A model generated the notes under the pieces. It searched no databases. It was given only the letters and a program-made list of their open reading frames with translations, and was not told the origin of the DNA. Positions 53,061 to 63,084 of a stretch of 64,000 nucleotides of DNA are shown here, piece by piece. The stretch comes from Hydractinia symbiolongicarpus (taxonomy: Eukaryota > Cnidaria > Hydrozoa > Anthoathecata > Hydractiniidae), in assembly GCF_029227915.1 (NCBI RefSeq), contig NC_079884.1, positions 27,030,001-27,094,000 of the forward strand. Direction: 5' to 3'. Each line of letters opens with the position of its first letter. The stretch's first letter is position 1. Both the position numbers and the translations under genes were made by a program.

Positions 53061-53749
53061 GCTTTAGGTGTGAGTGAGAATAAGAATGGGTTCATTACAT
53101 GTACAAAAATAGTGATATACTAGCGAGCTAAACATGCCCTTTCTTCGTTTTCATGAACAAGCCCTTCCTCCGTCGGCTGCGATATAGCTAGCTTAGATTA
53201 ACGGAAGTTTGAGTTTGAGGCGCTATGTTATCCGAGAAAAAGTCACATGATATTAGTCAAAGTGACCATATATCACATGGCTAAAGCTAACTTAATCTCA
53301 ACTGGAAATCCCCACTAGCCCATCTTTAAAAATAACAAAAGCACTCCATCGCCGTACCTTCGATTTCGTCTCGCTTAATCATAAATTTACGGGGAAAATG
53401 ACCACAGTAAGCTACAGGGCAACCCAGTCAAAAAAGTTGACGAAAATTGAAAATTTTGATGTATACGTGCGGAAATCCTATACACTCTCCTCCGTCCCTT
53501 ATATTTGGCTTATTTAATGAGGAAATGGGCTCCGCTACGCTCCGGGCGCTGACGCGCCCTCCGCTTCTCTCCGCAAAAACACTCAAAAACCGGTTTGATT
53601 TTATTAGATCAATTTTTCGTCGGAACAATATTATTTCAAAGGAAACCGCCAGCTGCTCACTTTTTTTCGAAACTCACTCTCGGTATTTCATTCATTTCAA
53701 ATGTTTTTATGCACGTAAAGAGAGTAAATGAAGAGAAACGCGACTAAAC

Positions 53750-54781
53750 ATGTCAGATAATTTTGTTTTACCAAGTACGTTTAGATCGTATCAAGCCGCA
53801 AGGCAAACTGAATTAAGGTACTTTGTATTTCTATTTTTTGTCTCTACTTTCTTCGTGATTACACGTTGCTCTCTTCCACCTAACGTGCAACGTCGCGAAA
53901 TGACGTTGTCGCGATTCCTATTCGAAACGTGAATTCTTCGTTCACTGGGAGGTTGTTACTACCACAATGCTGTGTCTCCTGAGAGGTTTTCAATGTACAA
54001 AAAGCTTTTTGGAACTTTGTTTAGATCCTCAATTCCTGACAATGACAATTCGCAGGACACGCAAAAACGGAGTGAACCAGCTGAGGATATTGCACAACCT
54101 GAAACAGCTGTGGTAGCAAAAAAACGTGACAGACCTTCAGAAAAGTCAACCGAAAAAAGAGATTGGGATGATGACGAAATCTTTGTTCTTATTGAAACTT
54201 GGTCGAATCACGATAATCTCTACAACACAAGAAACAGCCAATATTTTAATCGTGATACACGACAAAACCTCTTGAAAAAATTCAGAAAGAATTAGCAGAC
54301 CAAGGTATTTTTGCTTCAGTGAAAGATATTGCAGATAAACTCACGAATCTAAAGACATACTATGGTGGTCAAAAAAGATCTGTCGAACCTCAAAGGCCAG
54401 TGGCGCTGGAGCTAATGTTGTTTACGAGAGTAATTGGAAGTTCTTTCAAGTTTTGCACTTTTTAAATGATTCGTTTACTCCAAGAAAAACTTTCAGCAAT
54501 GCCGATGAAAATTCAACGTACGAGGTCTTGAATCCACCCTCAGCAAAAAGCGCAAAGAAGATTCGCGATTCGAGCATGGAGACAGCGCAAAAAGTTATGC
54601 ATTCTGCGGCTGCAGCTTTGGAAAAGTTAAATGAGAAAAGGTCAAACGGAGGAGCTGAAAGGAAAGAAAAAACGGAAGATGAAGTTTTTTGTGAATTGCT
54701 GTGCAAAATATTAACAAGTATTCCGAATGGCGAAGAAAAAGACATGCTTAAATTGAACATGCAACATTCCGCACGTCACTG
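53750..54781 (+). CDS. Harbinger accessory protein, Myb/MADF-like DNA-binding
   Basis: A possible first exon starts at 53750 (MSDNFVLPSTFRSYQAARQT, then gtactt). The main frame 53972-54295 has an acidic/basic leader and RDWDDDEIFVLIETWSNHDN with LYNTRNSQYFNRDTRQ, the start of a trihelix/MADF-like domain. After a one-base change near 54272 the domain goes on as ELADQGIFASVKDIADKLTN, LKTYYGGQKRS, and WKFFQVLHFLND. The tail (54453-54781) is Ala/Lys/Glu-rich and helical. Family knowledge: Harbinger elements encode such a Myb-like protein, which brings the transposase to the nucleus and the element ends. One or two shifts make this copy probably defective. Confidence 0.78.
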
Positions 54782-54960
54782 AAGTATAAACGACGTCTCT
54801 CTTCCTCGTCAAGCAGTTCTGTTTCTTCTTCACCTCTCGGATCACCTGTGTTTATGAACAACAGTTACAGCAGTTATAACAATGGATTATTCCAATAAAA
54901 TATTTTTGTATACGTGTTTCTTTTTCTAGTACAAAGGTAAAAAAAATAACCAGCAATAGT

Positions 54961-56336
54961 TTATAGCTGATTCCATTGCCATGGTATTTGTCCTGGTCCA
55001 TAAAAGTGGTCTGCGAACACTTCTCTGATATACTCAGCTGAGTTGGTCGCTGTATTACTTCTGTTCACTGGCAATTTCTGAATAATGGATTCGGTGTAGC
55101 TTCCTTCTCTCCAGCGCCCAAGTTCAACTTCTCCGTTTTCGCATTCAAAATCGATGAACCCTTGAGGTGTATAACTCTCTTTCGACAAATCTCGTAACAT
55201 ATTGTGCAAAACGAGTGAGGCAAGCGTAATGATAGTTGCTTTTTCAGGACTTAGCATGAGCTTGGTGGAGAATACTCTGAAACGGTTCACCCATATTCCA
55301 AACGCGTTTTCACTAATGCGGCGAAATCGTGACAAACGGTAATTGAATATTCTATTTCTCGGTGTAAGTTTTCTTTGTGCGAAAGGTTTCATGCAGTTGT
55401 TGGTTAATGGAAACGCATCATCTCCAACAAAGACGTAAGGAATAGGCTCGTTGTTCTGATCATGAGCCCAGTTTGGATCAGGAGACTGTGGCAGGGGCTT
55501 ACAATCGGGAAGATTTAAGTCCCCATTTTCTAAAGCTTTGTAAAAATAGCTGTTTCTATAAACACCGCCGTCGCTTATTCTTCCCTGGCAGCCAACATCC
55601 ACGAAGCAAAACTTATAATCATGATCGACTATAGCGAGAAGTACAATTGAAAAGAATCCTTTATAATTATAGAATTCTGACCCAGAATCCTTAGGATGTA
55701 GAATAGATATGTGTTTCCCATCAGCAGCACCAATGCAATTTGGAAATTGCCAACGCGTTCGAATCTTTTCCTCTTGCGCCATTCATTCCTCTTTGGTGTT
55801 AGGTAGATGTAAGTATTGATCCTTGAAAGACAAATAAATTTCTTGGCAAACAGTTGGTATGAACTGAGAGATAGTTGTTTTATGAATTCGAAATTGATAC
55901 ATCAAACTTTCGTAACTTTCACCAGTTGCAAGGAATCGCAAAGTGACAGCTAACTTCTCTTCAGGTGAAATTGGATCTCGCATCATTGTTCGTTGTTTTT
56001 GAATCTTGGGTTCAACGATGTCGATGAGTTTCTAATATGATGAATGATTTAATGCTGTCACAGTGGAGTATAATATATCCTTGATATGCAAAATGAAGTA
56101 ATCAAACTTACCTGAAAAGTATCCGTGTTCATTCTTAAATAGCTTCGGTAGCTCTCAAAATCCGTTAATTTTAATTCGTTCAGAATTGTATTATAAGCTC
56201 CTCTTGCATTTCTGTGATAGAGCCAATCTTTCACCCATACAGTTTTTTTTTTCCTAACTTTTCTGCCATGTGAAAGAATGACACTGCTTGAAAAGATCAA
56301 GGAGCACAAAATTGTTTCTTCTTCGTTGTCGCTCAT
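54961..56336 (-). CDS. PIF/Harbinger DDE transposase, two exons, one stop
   Basis: Exon 1 (56336-56112) reads VWVKDWLYHRNARGAYNTIL then SYLRMNTDTFQ and ends at gtaagt. An 80-bp intron (56111-56032) ends in attag. Exon 2 (56031-54961) reads KLIDIVEPKIQKQRTMMRDP, ISPEEKLAVTLRFLATGESY, then the DDE_Tnp_4 core: NCIGAADGKHI (first D), YVFVGDDAFPL (second D) and FRRISENAFGIW (E), ending PWQWNQL-stop. The only break is a TGA at 55783-55785 in place of the Trp expected between KEE and MAQEE. Length (about 430 aa) is as expected for the family. Family knowledge: the enzyme cuts and pastes DNA at the 39-bp ends with TWA targets. Confidence 0.92.
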
Positions 56337-56532
56337 GCCTGATGTTGTGGTAATTTAAATTCAGATTGTTCTTTATATTGTCTCGTGTATGTATACAAAA
56401 ATATTAAATCAATTTAAGAATTGAGTAATTATTGACCTAAAATTTTTGTGTGTATTTTTTTCAACAATATTTCGAAAAATAATATTTTTCGAAAATTGAT
56501 CTGTAAAATTGTTCCGTGTATTCGAGCCTTAA

Positions 56533-58128
56533 TGAAAACAGAAAATCTTTGCTCTAGTTTTGTGATAGTAGATAGAGAAACTTCATAAATTAATAATGGT
56601 CAGCGGATTCTGGGAATTAACAGATGGTGTAAGAACCAAACCTTATGGACCCCTTTATAAAATGACCTGTCTATATCCATAAGTTTGTCCTCGGCATCAT
56701 TTAGAAATTCTTGTATTGCAGCAGAATCAGACAAGGATGAGTTTATTGTTCAGCCTAAAAACCTAATTGGATTAGAATGAATGGATGGAATTTTTTCGCT
56801 GCCAACTGTAAACGGTGAACTTTGGACGACTTTTCCCTTATCAATAACAATTCTGCGTGATTTAGAAGGCCTAAACGACATGCCTACCCAATCAAGAGCT
56901 GTTGTACACCTGTTTAATAAATTTTGAGTACTTGGAATTAACGTGGACATTAAGAACATATCATCCATAAAAGCTTTTATTGGGGGTTGGTCTGGGATTT
57001 TGTTTTATTACCTTTAGTATCAATAAGGCCGGGGGTAACACACACATACTCAATAATAACGTTTATAGCTGCAAGAAATAGTATAATGGAAAGTGTACAG
57101 CCGATAAAGATTCCCCTACAGTGTTGATGCCAACTGGAAGGAGCAGAAGCCGAAAAAGACTTACTCCACAGGCTGTCGTAGTATAGCTGTATCAGCCTTA
57201 TCCATGATTCTGGTACGCCATAGCGTCTGAGAGCCATAAAAATCAGCTTGTGCGGAACTGAAGGGTACGCATTAGCAATATCAAGCCATATGGCTGAATG
57301 TGAAGAAATTTGTGCCTTCGGATTCTTAAGTGTGGACCAAACAATAGACATGTGTTCCCAGCAACCCGGAACTTTTTCCATACAACCTTTTTGAATGGAA
57401 GTATTAATGAAGTTGTTTTTCTTTATAATATACGATTCTAACCGCTTGGAAATCAAAGTAAAAAAGAGCTTTTCTTCAACATTCAGAAGAGCTATGGGGC
57501 GAAAATCCTTTATGTTGGATGGACAAGGTGTGTTGTTTTTAGATATATAAACTTCTGATGCAATTCTCCATTGCACAGGAATAAAAGACTTCTTTAGACA
57601 AGCTTGAAAAATGTTAAACAGAAACGATGCAATATGAGGACAATTCTTATATACTGTGTAAGGAATTTGGTTCAGCCCAGGAGAAGAAGCATTTCTACGA
57701 GAATGTAGGACAGCTTGGAAATCCTTGAACTTTAGCTTGGAAGAATCGAAAGCTGAGACTAGATGTGGTGGTGAAGGCAATCCAGGGAGATCTGAAAGAG
57801 GTATATGGCGTGAGGGATCGTTCAAGGTTGAATGTTTGTGTGAATCCATTTCGTCCTGGGCAACTTCAAGTTTTATTGAACATTTGGGATCTAAAATATT
57901 TTTTCCAGCATGATAAGGATTCTTAGAGAAAGCCCGGCGTGCATTCGAGATTTTCCAACGTCTTTTCCTATTCCACTCACCTCTCCGAAGTAACCTTAAC
58001 TTGGCCATTATATCCTCTAAAAGGTTTTGCATGTTCCTTTTCTCAACTGGGTCAGATGTGTTCTTAGTACGGAGTAGATTGTTCTTCTCGTTCACCAAAT
58101 TGATGCTGCGTAAAGCTCTCCTGTTCAA
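56533..58128 (-). CDS. USP retrotransposon reverse transcriptase
   Basis: A 383-aa minus frame, 58128-56977. N-terminal basic region (LRLLRRGEWNRKRRWKISNA), then SSPGLNQIPYTVYKNCP, IKDFRPIALLNVEEKLFFTL, motif A IWLDIANAYPSVPHKLIFMA, and motif B RGIFIGCTLSIILFLAAINV. A small break near 56975 leads to the next frame (56968-56750) with motif C MDDMFLMSTLIPS and thumb sequence GMSFRPSKSRRIVIDKGKVV. Downstream codons to 56533 continue to the Harbinger insertion point. The catalytic Asp residues of motifs A and C are present. It belongs with RTs of RLE-type elements by its RGIF.GCTLSIILFL block. Confidence 0.9.
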
Positions 58129-58139
58129 ACCTGATAAGT

Positions 58140-58740
58140 TGAGCTGGGGAAGTGACCTTACACCAATTAGGTGAGACGCATGGTAGTAAATTGTTTATTC
58201 CAACAGCTCCACTTTTTTTGACAATGCCGAGCCTAGAAGATTGTGGAACACTGCATCATCAAGGGAATTCCACAATTTTGTGTCAATTGACTTCGGCCAA
58301 GCAATAAGTTGTTTCCATTTCATAGTGCTAAGATGGCAGGTTCTGTTGATTGCTGAGAAAGAACACTGTGGGAGTTATCCGGGTTAGCTTTCAGCAGCCG
58401 AGACTTTTCAGTGGAATCAACAGCTAGCACATCTTGCAAAACAACTTTACACGGTTTTAATGCCCAATGCTTAGTGGAAGGGAGTAACGAAGAATCACAG
58501 GTAGCAGGAAGTACAGAGGAGTTAGTAATAACGAAATCGATATCCGGAGGGGTAGTCCTAATACGGTCAGTGTCTATATCGTTGGGGGTATCATTGTTTA
58601 AAAAAATTAACTTTGTTGTAGACCATAAAAAATCCCACGGGCCGGCCTAAGCTTGGTGGGAGCGACAAATAACAATTGGGTTGGGGCTGCCAACTTTTAC
58701 GCGGGCTCAGCAGGCATGTTTTTCATGCCATCCCACGACT
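58140..58740 (-). CDS. N-terminal region of the USP retrotransposon protein
   Basis: Minus frames continue upstream of the RT: GPWDFLWSTTKLIFLNNDTP, HWALKPCKVVLQDVLAVDST and KSRLLKANPDNSHSVLSQQS, then after a change KWKQLIAWPKSIDTKLWNSL. The true start and any zinc fingers upstream are not resolved, because the region 58650-58900 has stops in all frames. It belongs to the same element by position and orientation. Confidence 0.55.
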
Positions 58741-58986
58741 CTACCTATTGACCCCTTGCGTGACAGTACTATCTGTCTATTGCTGAATACTTCACTTATA
58801 ACTGGTGACTGACAATAGGGAGTGTGATGTTACATGCAACAAAAAAAATAACAGAAGAATAACACATATACATAGACACACACAAAACAAAATATGCAAA
58901 TAAATAAAAAGTAAAGGTCTAGTCTTTCCCAGTGTCAATCTGTCTTTCCAGATTGTCATTCGTTATCCTTTCGGACAGTAGCAATA

Positions 58987-59316
58987 AGAAAATAATTTAC
59001 AAAGAGGTGGCAAGCCACCGGAATGATGAACTCAACCTGTTAGGTCTTTGGAAACAAGCTAGAGGTTGTACTCCTCTAGAGAATATGCCTCTAAAAGAAC
59101 AATTCTCCCTTTTTACAAGGAATTAAAAAAAAAAATATAAAAAGGACGCAATACATTTGAAAAGATGAACAGAACTTTAACCAAGGGCAGGTAAGTTTCG
59201 ACCCATATTTCTGAACCTAAATACCCTGGATGTCTAGCTGGGTCACCTCGAAGAGGTCCGCGGACGGTCATCAGCAGAAACTAGACATAAAATGTGCTAT
59301 TCTTTGTTTTTAACTC
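58987..59316 (-). mobile_element. USP retrotransposon, short 3' copy with internal deletion
   Basis: It matches 48337-48646, then jumps to the block 'tgtgctattctttgttttta' (59294-59313), skipping about 25 bases, and stops before the 100-bp units. Same 3' terminus. It lies immediately upstream of the main copy (head-to-tail). Confidence 0.88.
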
Positions 59317-59984
59317 TGTTGAATAGAAAAAATGGTGCGTCCTTTAATTTTTTTCATTGCACTTTTAAAGAAAAATGGCTGAATTGTGTTAGATAACATA
59401 TAAAATAACATATAAATAAAAAATAGGTAAATATATTTTACACTCATACGTCGTCACATAAGCCAAACTTTTGAAAATGTGCATGTGTGTGTGTATTTTC
59501 ATTATAAGAAAATAATTTACAAATAGATGGCTAGCCACCGCAATGATGAACTCAACCTGTTAGGTCTTTGGAATTAAGTTAGCGGTTGTACTCCTCTAGA
59601 GAAAATGCACAATTCTCCTTTTTTTTCAAGGAATTAATTAAAAAAAATAATAAAAAAAAATAAAAACGACACAACACATTTGAAAAGATGAACAGAACTT
59701 TATTTCTGAACCTAAGCATCCTGGATGTCTAGCTGGGTCACCTCGAAGAGGACTGCGGACGGTCATCAGCAGAAAATAGACATCCCTATCTTCCTAAAGT
59801 AAACTACTGCTTTCTGTTCAACTGTGCTTTTCTTTGTTTTTAACTCAGGTAATAAGTGGAGTCGTTACTCTCTCAGAATACAAGATCATGTGTGATCAAA
59901 CCCCCTGCAAATATTTTCTTTTTTTTTGACTGGGGTAAAAGTGGAGTCGTCACTCTCCAAAGACAGGGCCTGGTATGATCATGC

Positions 59985-60790
59985 GTGTGTTGTGACCATT
60001 ATTTAAGTTGCCGGAATGGCTGATAATAGCATTTAATTAAAACTTTTTACGAAAATTAAATTCTCCATCTACGGTAAAAGTATGGAAATGGTACCAGGGT
60101 AAGCAGTAATACGAGAGGCACTTTTTGACATAAGGCCGTTGGCACTGGCAAAACGTTTTAGCTGTAAAATGAAATGGGAACCGCACGACACTACCTCCTT
60201 CTCAACTAGAGCTGTTTGCAAACATGGCAGAAGTAGGCATTAGTGTCTGACAATCCCTTGCTTTGAAAGAAATTATCTAAGGAAGATTGTAACGTAAGGT
60301 GCAGAGAAAGTTGGATGCATGGTGCTATAACTTCTGACGAGCTGGTAATATGACATGAATTGCAAGTGGTGGATGTCTTGATGCCAACACTAAAAAGACT
60401 TCGAAAAAATGGAAAGTCTGATGACAGACTGGGTAGGAGATATTCAAGAACCTCGGGGACGTCGTGCTGAGCAAAGATATAAAACGCCCTTTCCTTCGCA
60501 GCCGAGATATGTTTCATAGCACACAAAAAATGGGATGGGTCAACTAGACTTCTAGAAACAGCCAAACATTGAAGAACACCTACAAATGGTTCGCCTAACT
60601 TTGAGGTTGTTTTGCTGACAGAAATGGCTTCTTTAACTATTTGAAGGTTATAAAAACATTGTAAGATAGAGTTTGCATAGCATGTGTTTCCCAAGCTTTT
60701 TAGACCGCTATTCCCAACATCATTGTTAGATGGCAATGCGACTGTTGTTTTAAAAGACGCTGTAGCAAGTTTTGATGTAAAAAGAACCAC
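59985..60790 (-). CDS. USP (peptidase C19) domain, most complete copy
   Basis: The minus frame 60790-60206 is open for 194 aa: GLKSLGNTCYANSILQCFYN (Cys box), HFLCAMKHISAAKERAFYIF, then AQHDVPEVLEYLLPSL (the 'QDAHEFL' position). A zinc ribbon has CNSC (near 60360) and CHVC at the end. After a stop and shift the next frames read CGSHFILQLKRFASANG (the 'L.L.LKRF' box, about 60180) and a His-box remnant SHSGNLNNGHNT (about 60020), in which the Tyr of GHYT is Asn. The His-box end beyond 59985 is deleted. Family knowledge: USPs remove ubiquitin from proteins through a Cys-His-Asp/Asn triad. Confidence 0.88.
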
Positions 60791-60944
60791 TCATGGAGAT
60801 AAAAGTTAGGAATTTTAATAGGGAACATAAAGGCTTGTTAGGGAAACAAAGGCGACGAAAACATGTCCTTACTGATTCTGAACAGAAACCCCTTGCGCCT
60901 ACCTCAATGGCAAAGAAATGCACGATTGATTCATTGTTTTTCAT
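60750..60944 (-). CDS. RLE endonuclease tail, second copy
   Basis: Minus frame reads NESIVHFFAIEVGARGFCSE with VRTCFRRLCFPNKPL and FISMSGSFYI. It matches 49600-49800 of the main copy without the 31-bp duplication. It leaves frame before the USP, because the linker is shortened in this copy (joined at about 60775). Confidence 0.82.
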   Translation of the reverse strand: MKNNESIVHFFAIEVGARGFCSESVRTCFRRLCFPNKPLCSLLKFLTFISMSGSFYIKTCYSVF

Positions 60945-61481
60945 AGTATAACAAATTGAAGAATATTTGTTAAGCTTTCGTTCCTGCCAATATTCTGTGT
61001 TCTCTTCATGGACAGGTCAGTTCTAATATAATTACAGTTTTGGAAGAATTTGAAATTAATAACACGTCCAGGCGTATTTGTGTTATTGCAATGTATAGTG
61101 GAACAACTAAAATGGAATCTAAATCTGACAGCACTTTCCAATCGGAAGCAAGGTGAAGAAGGCCTGGACACTTTGTATTCCTCTTCTTAGATGGTGATTA
61201 ACCAGCCGGAATGAAATTAATTTTGTTGCAATTGGAAACCTTAAGTGGTTCATATGATACCAAAAACTCTTTTAATGCCTTAACCAAAACAATTAAAACC
61301 GAGTCTTAGCGGTATGTGTATCTACCCTGCATAAGGGAGGTCCTATAGGCAACAATATGTGAGAGACATTTGAGGATGGTTTCTTGCACAGAATTCAACT
61401 TTTGTCTTCATCAATTCCCCATCTCACAAGATTGGTTGACATAAGAGCACCATTTTGTTCAATTGCCTTGCAAATGCAACT

Positions 61482-61865
61482 TTACAGCTCCGGCATGGTA
61501 AAAACATCTTCTTCGTTTTCTTTAATGATATTGGAAACAAGCTTTCGGTAAGCATAAGTGTCTTTTGGTGGTATATTTTTGTGGTCTAAGAGCCCTAAGC
61601 CAGCTCGACAAGTCTGATGCAAACCTAAAATCTTTTTGAAAATGAGCTGACTATCCGCCGAAAGAACTGCCTCACTAACTTTCCAATTTCCAGCATTTAA
61701 ATCTGGAACGCACTTAGACACACAAGGATCGACAGAATCTCTTAGTAACAGATGTCCACTGATTTTGGCAGATTTGAGAACAGATGCAAGACTTTTCAGG
61801 GGAAGAGGACAAGGCGATGTCGAGGACTATAAGGAAATGTTGGAAATTGAATAATGTAGTTTTAA
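61482..61865 (-). CDS. Post-RT region, second copy
   Basis: Minus frame 61721-61482 reads NAGNWKVSEAVLSADSQLIF and GLGLLDHKNIPPKDTYAYRK. Upstream, 61865-61740 matches the LPLKSLASVLKSAKI segment of the main copy. The knuckle between 61170 and 61480 is damaged by a ~60-base deletion near 61440. Confidence 0.75.
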
Positions 61866-62988
61866 CCATTTCCTAATGAAAACAGAAAATTTCTGCTCCA
61901 GTTTTGTGATAGTAGATAGAGAAACTTCATAAATTAATAATGGCTAGCGGATTCTGGGAATTAACAGATGGTGTAAAAACCAAACCTTATGAACCCCTTT
62001 ATGAAAAGACCTGTCTATAGCTATGAGTTTGTCTTCGGCATCATTTAGAAATTCTTGTATTGCAGCAGAATCAGACAATGATGAGTTTATTGTTCAGCCT
62101 AAAAACCTAATTGGATTAGAATGAATGGATGGAATTTTTTTGCTGCCAACTGTAAACAGTGAACTTTGGACGACTTTTCGCTTATCAATACCAATGCTGC
62201 GTGATTTAGAAGGCCTAAACGACATGCCTACCTAATCAAGAGCTGTTGTACACCTGTTTAACAAATTTTGAGTACTTGGAATTGACGTGTACATTAAGAA
62301 TATATCCTCCATAAAAACCTTTATAGAGGGTTGGTCTGGGATTTTATTTTTATTACCTTCAGTATCAATAAGGCTTGGGGTAACAAACACATATTCAATA
62401 ATAACGTTTATAGCTGCAAGAAATAGTATAATGGAAAGTGTACAGCCAATAAAAATTCCCCTACAATGTCGATGCCAACTGGAAGAAGCAGAAGCAGAAA
62501 AAGACTAACTCCACAGGCTGTCATAGTATAGCTGAATGAGCCCTATCCAGCATTCCGGTACACGTAGCGTCTCAGAGCCATAAAAATCAGCTTGTGCGGC
62601 ACTGAAGGATGCAATATCAAGCCATATGGCTGAAAGTGAAGAATGCGTGCCTTCGCATTCTTAAGTGTGGACCAAACAAGTGACATTTTTACCAGCAAAC
62701 CCGAACTTTTTCCATGCAACCTTTTTGAATGAAGTTGTTTTCCTTATAATATGCGATTCTAACCGCTTGGAAATCAAATTAAAAAAGAGCTTTCCTTCAA
62801 CATTCAGAAGAGATATGGGGCGAAAATCCTTTATGTTGGATGGACAAGGCGTTTTGTTTTTAGGTATGTAAACTTCTGATGCAATTCTTCATTGCACAGG
62901 AATAAACGACTTCTTTAGACAAGCTTGAAAAATGTTAAACGGAAACGATGCTGTATGAGGACGATACTTATATATTGCGTAAGGAAGG

Positions 62989-63084
62989 AGAAAATAATTT
63001 ACAAAGAGGTGGCAAGCCACCGCAATGATGCACTCAACCTGTTAGGTCTTTGGAAATAAGATGGAGGTTGTACTCCTCTAGAGA
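62989..63084 (-). mobile_element. USP retrotransposon, 96-bp 3' end only
   Basis: It carries the terminal 'agaaaataatttac', the ggtggcaagccacc hairpin and the tactcctctagaga hairpin, then stops. It abuts the truncated 5' end of the second long copy, so a 5'-truncated insertion occurred at or into that site. Confidence 0.88.

Larger units (their letters stand above)
50852..56529. mobile_element. Complete PIF/Harbinger DNA transposon, 5678 bp
   Basis: 39-bp terminal inverted repeats (50852-50890 and 56491-56529; start aggctcgaatacacgg) differ at one position. The target duplication is TAA (50849-50851 and 56530-56532), as usual for PIF/Harbinger (TWA). The undisturbed homologous site 'catttcctaatgaaaac' is at about 61868. 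It carries a DDE transposase (-) and a Myb/MADF-like protein (+), transcribed convergently (transposase leftward, accessory rightward). The left half (50.9-53.4 kb) is non-coding with a GGCAAGG tract, a tRNA-like sequence and a GCTAGCTA-rich tract. Confidence 0.95.
48337..58980 (-). mobile_element. USP retrotransposon, main copy, split by a PIF/Harbinger transposon
   Basis: The minus-strand element runs from an uncertain 5' end (58.65-58.98 kb) to a 3' terminus at 48337. A 5678-bp DNA transposon is nested at 50852-56529. Order of parts: N-terminal region, reverse transcriptase, CCHC knuckle, RLE endonuclease, USP protease, 3' UTR. The part list follows as separate entries. Without the insertion the element is roughly 4.7-5.0 kb. 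Family knowledge: RLE-type non-LTR elements (R2, NeSL, HERO and relatives) cut DNA with a restriction-like nuclease and prime reverse transcription at the nick. Confidence 0.9.
59507..62987 (-). mobile_element. USP retrotransposon, second long copy (3' part, RT truncated)
   Basis: 3' terminus at 59507, shortened 3' UTR with two 100-bp units (about 59849 and 59932), USP domain (59985-60790), RLE tail (60750-60944), degenerate nuclease and knuckle region to 61480, post-RT region (61482-61870), and an RT decayed by many indels to 62987. There the sequence stops at 'gcgtaaggaag', corresponding to about 57663 of the main copy. It has no Harbinger insertion and so gives the empty site. Confidence 0.9.

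Noticed and set aside
57725-57913. 62-aa plus frame
   Set aside because: Antisense of the USP-retrotransposon RT frame at 56977-58128.
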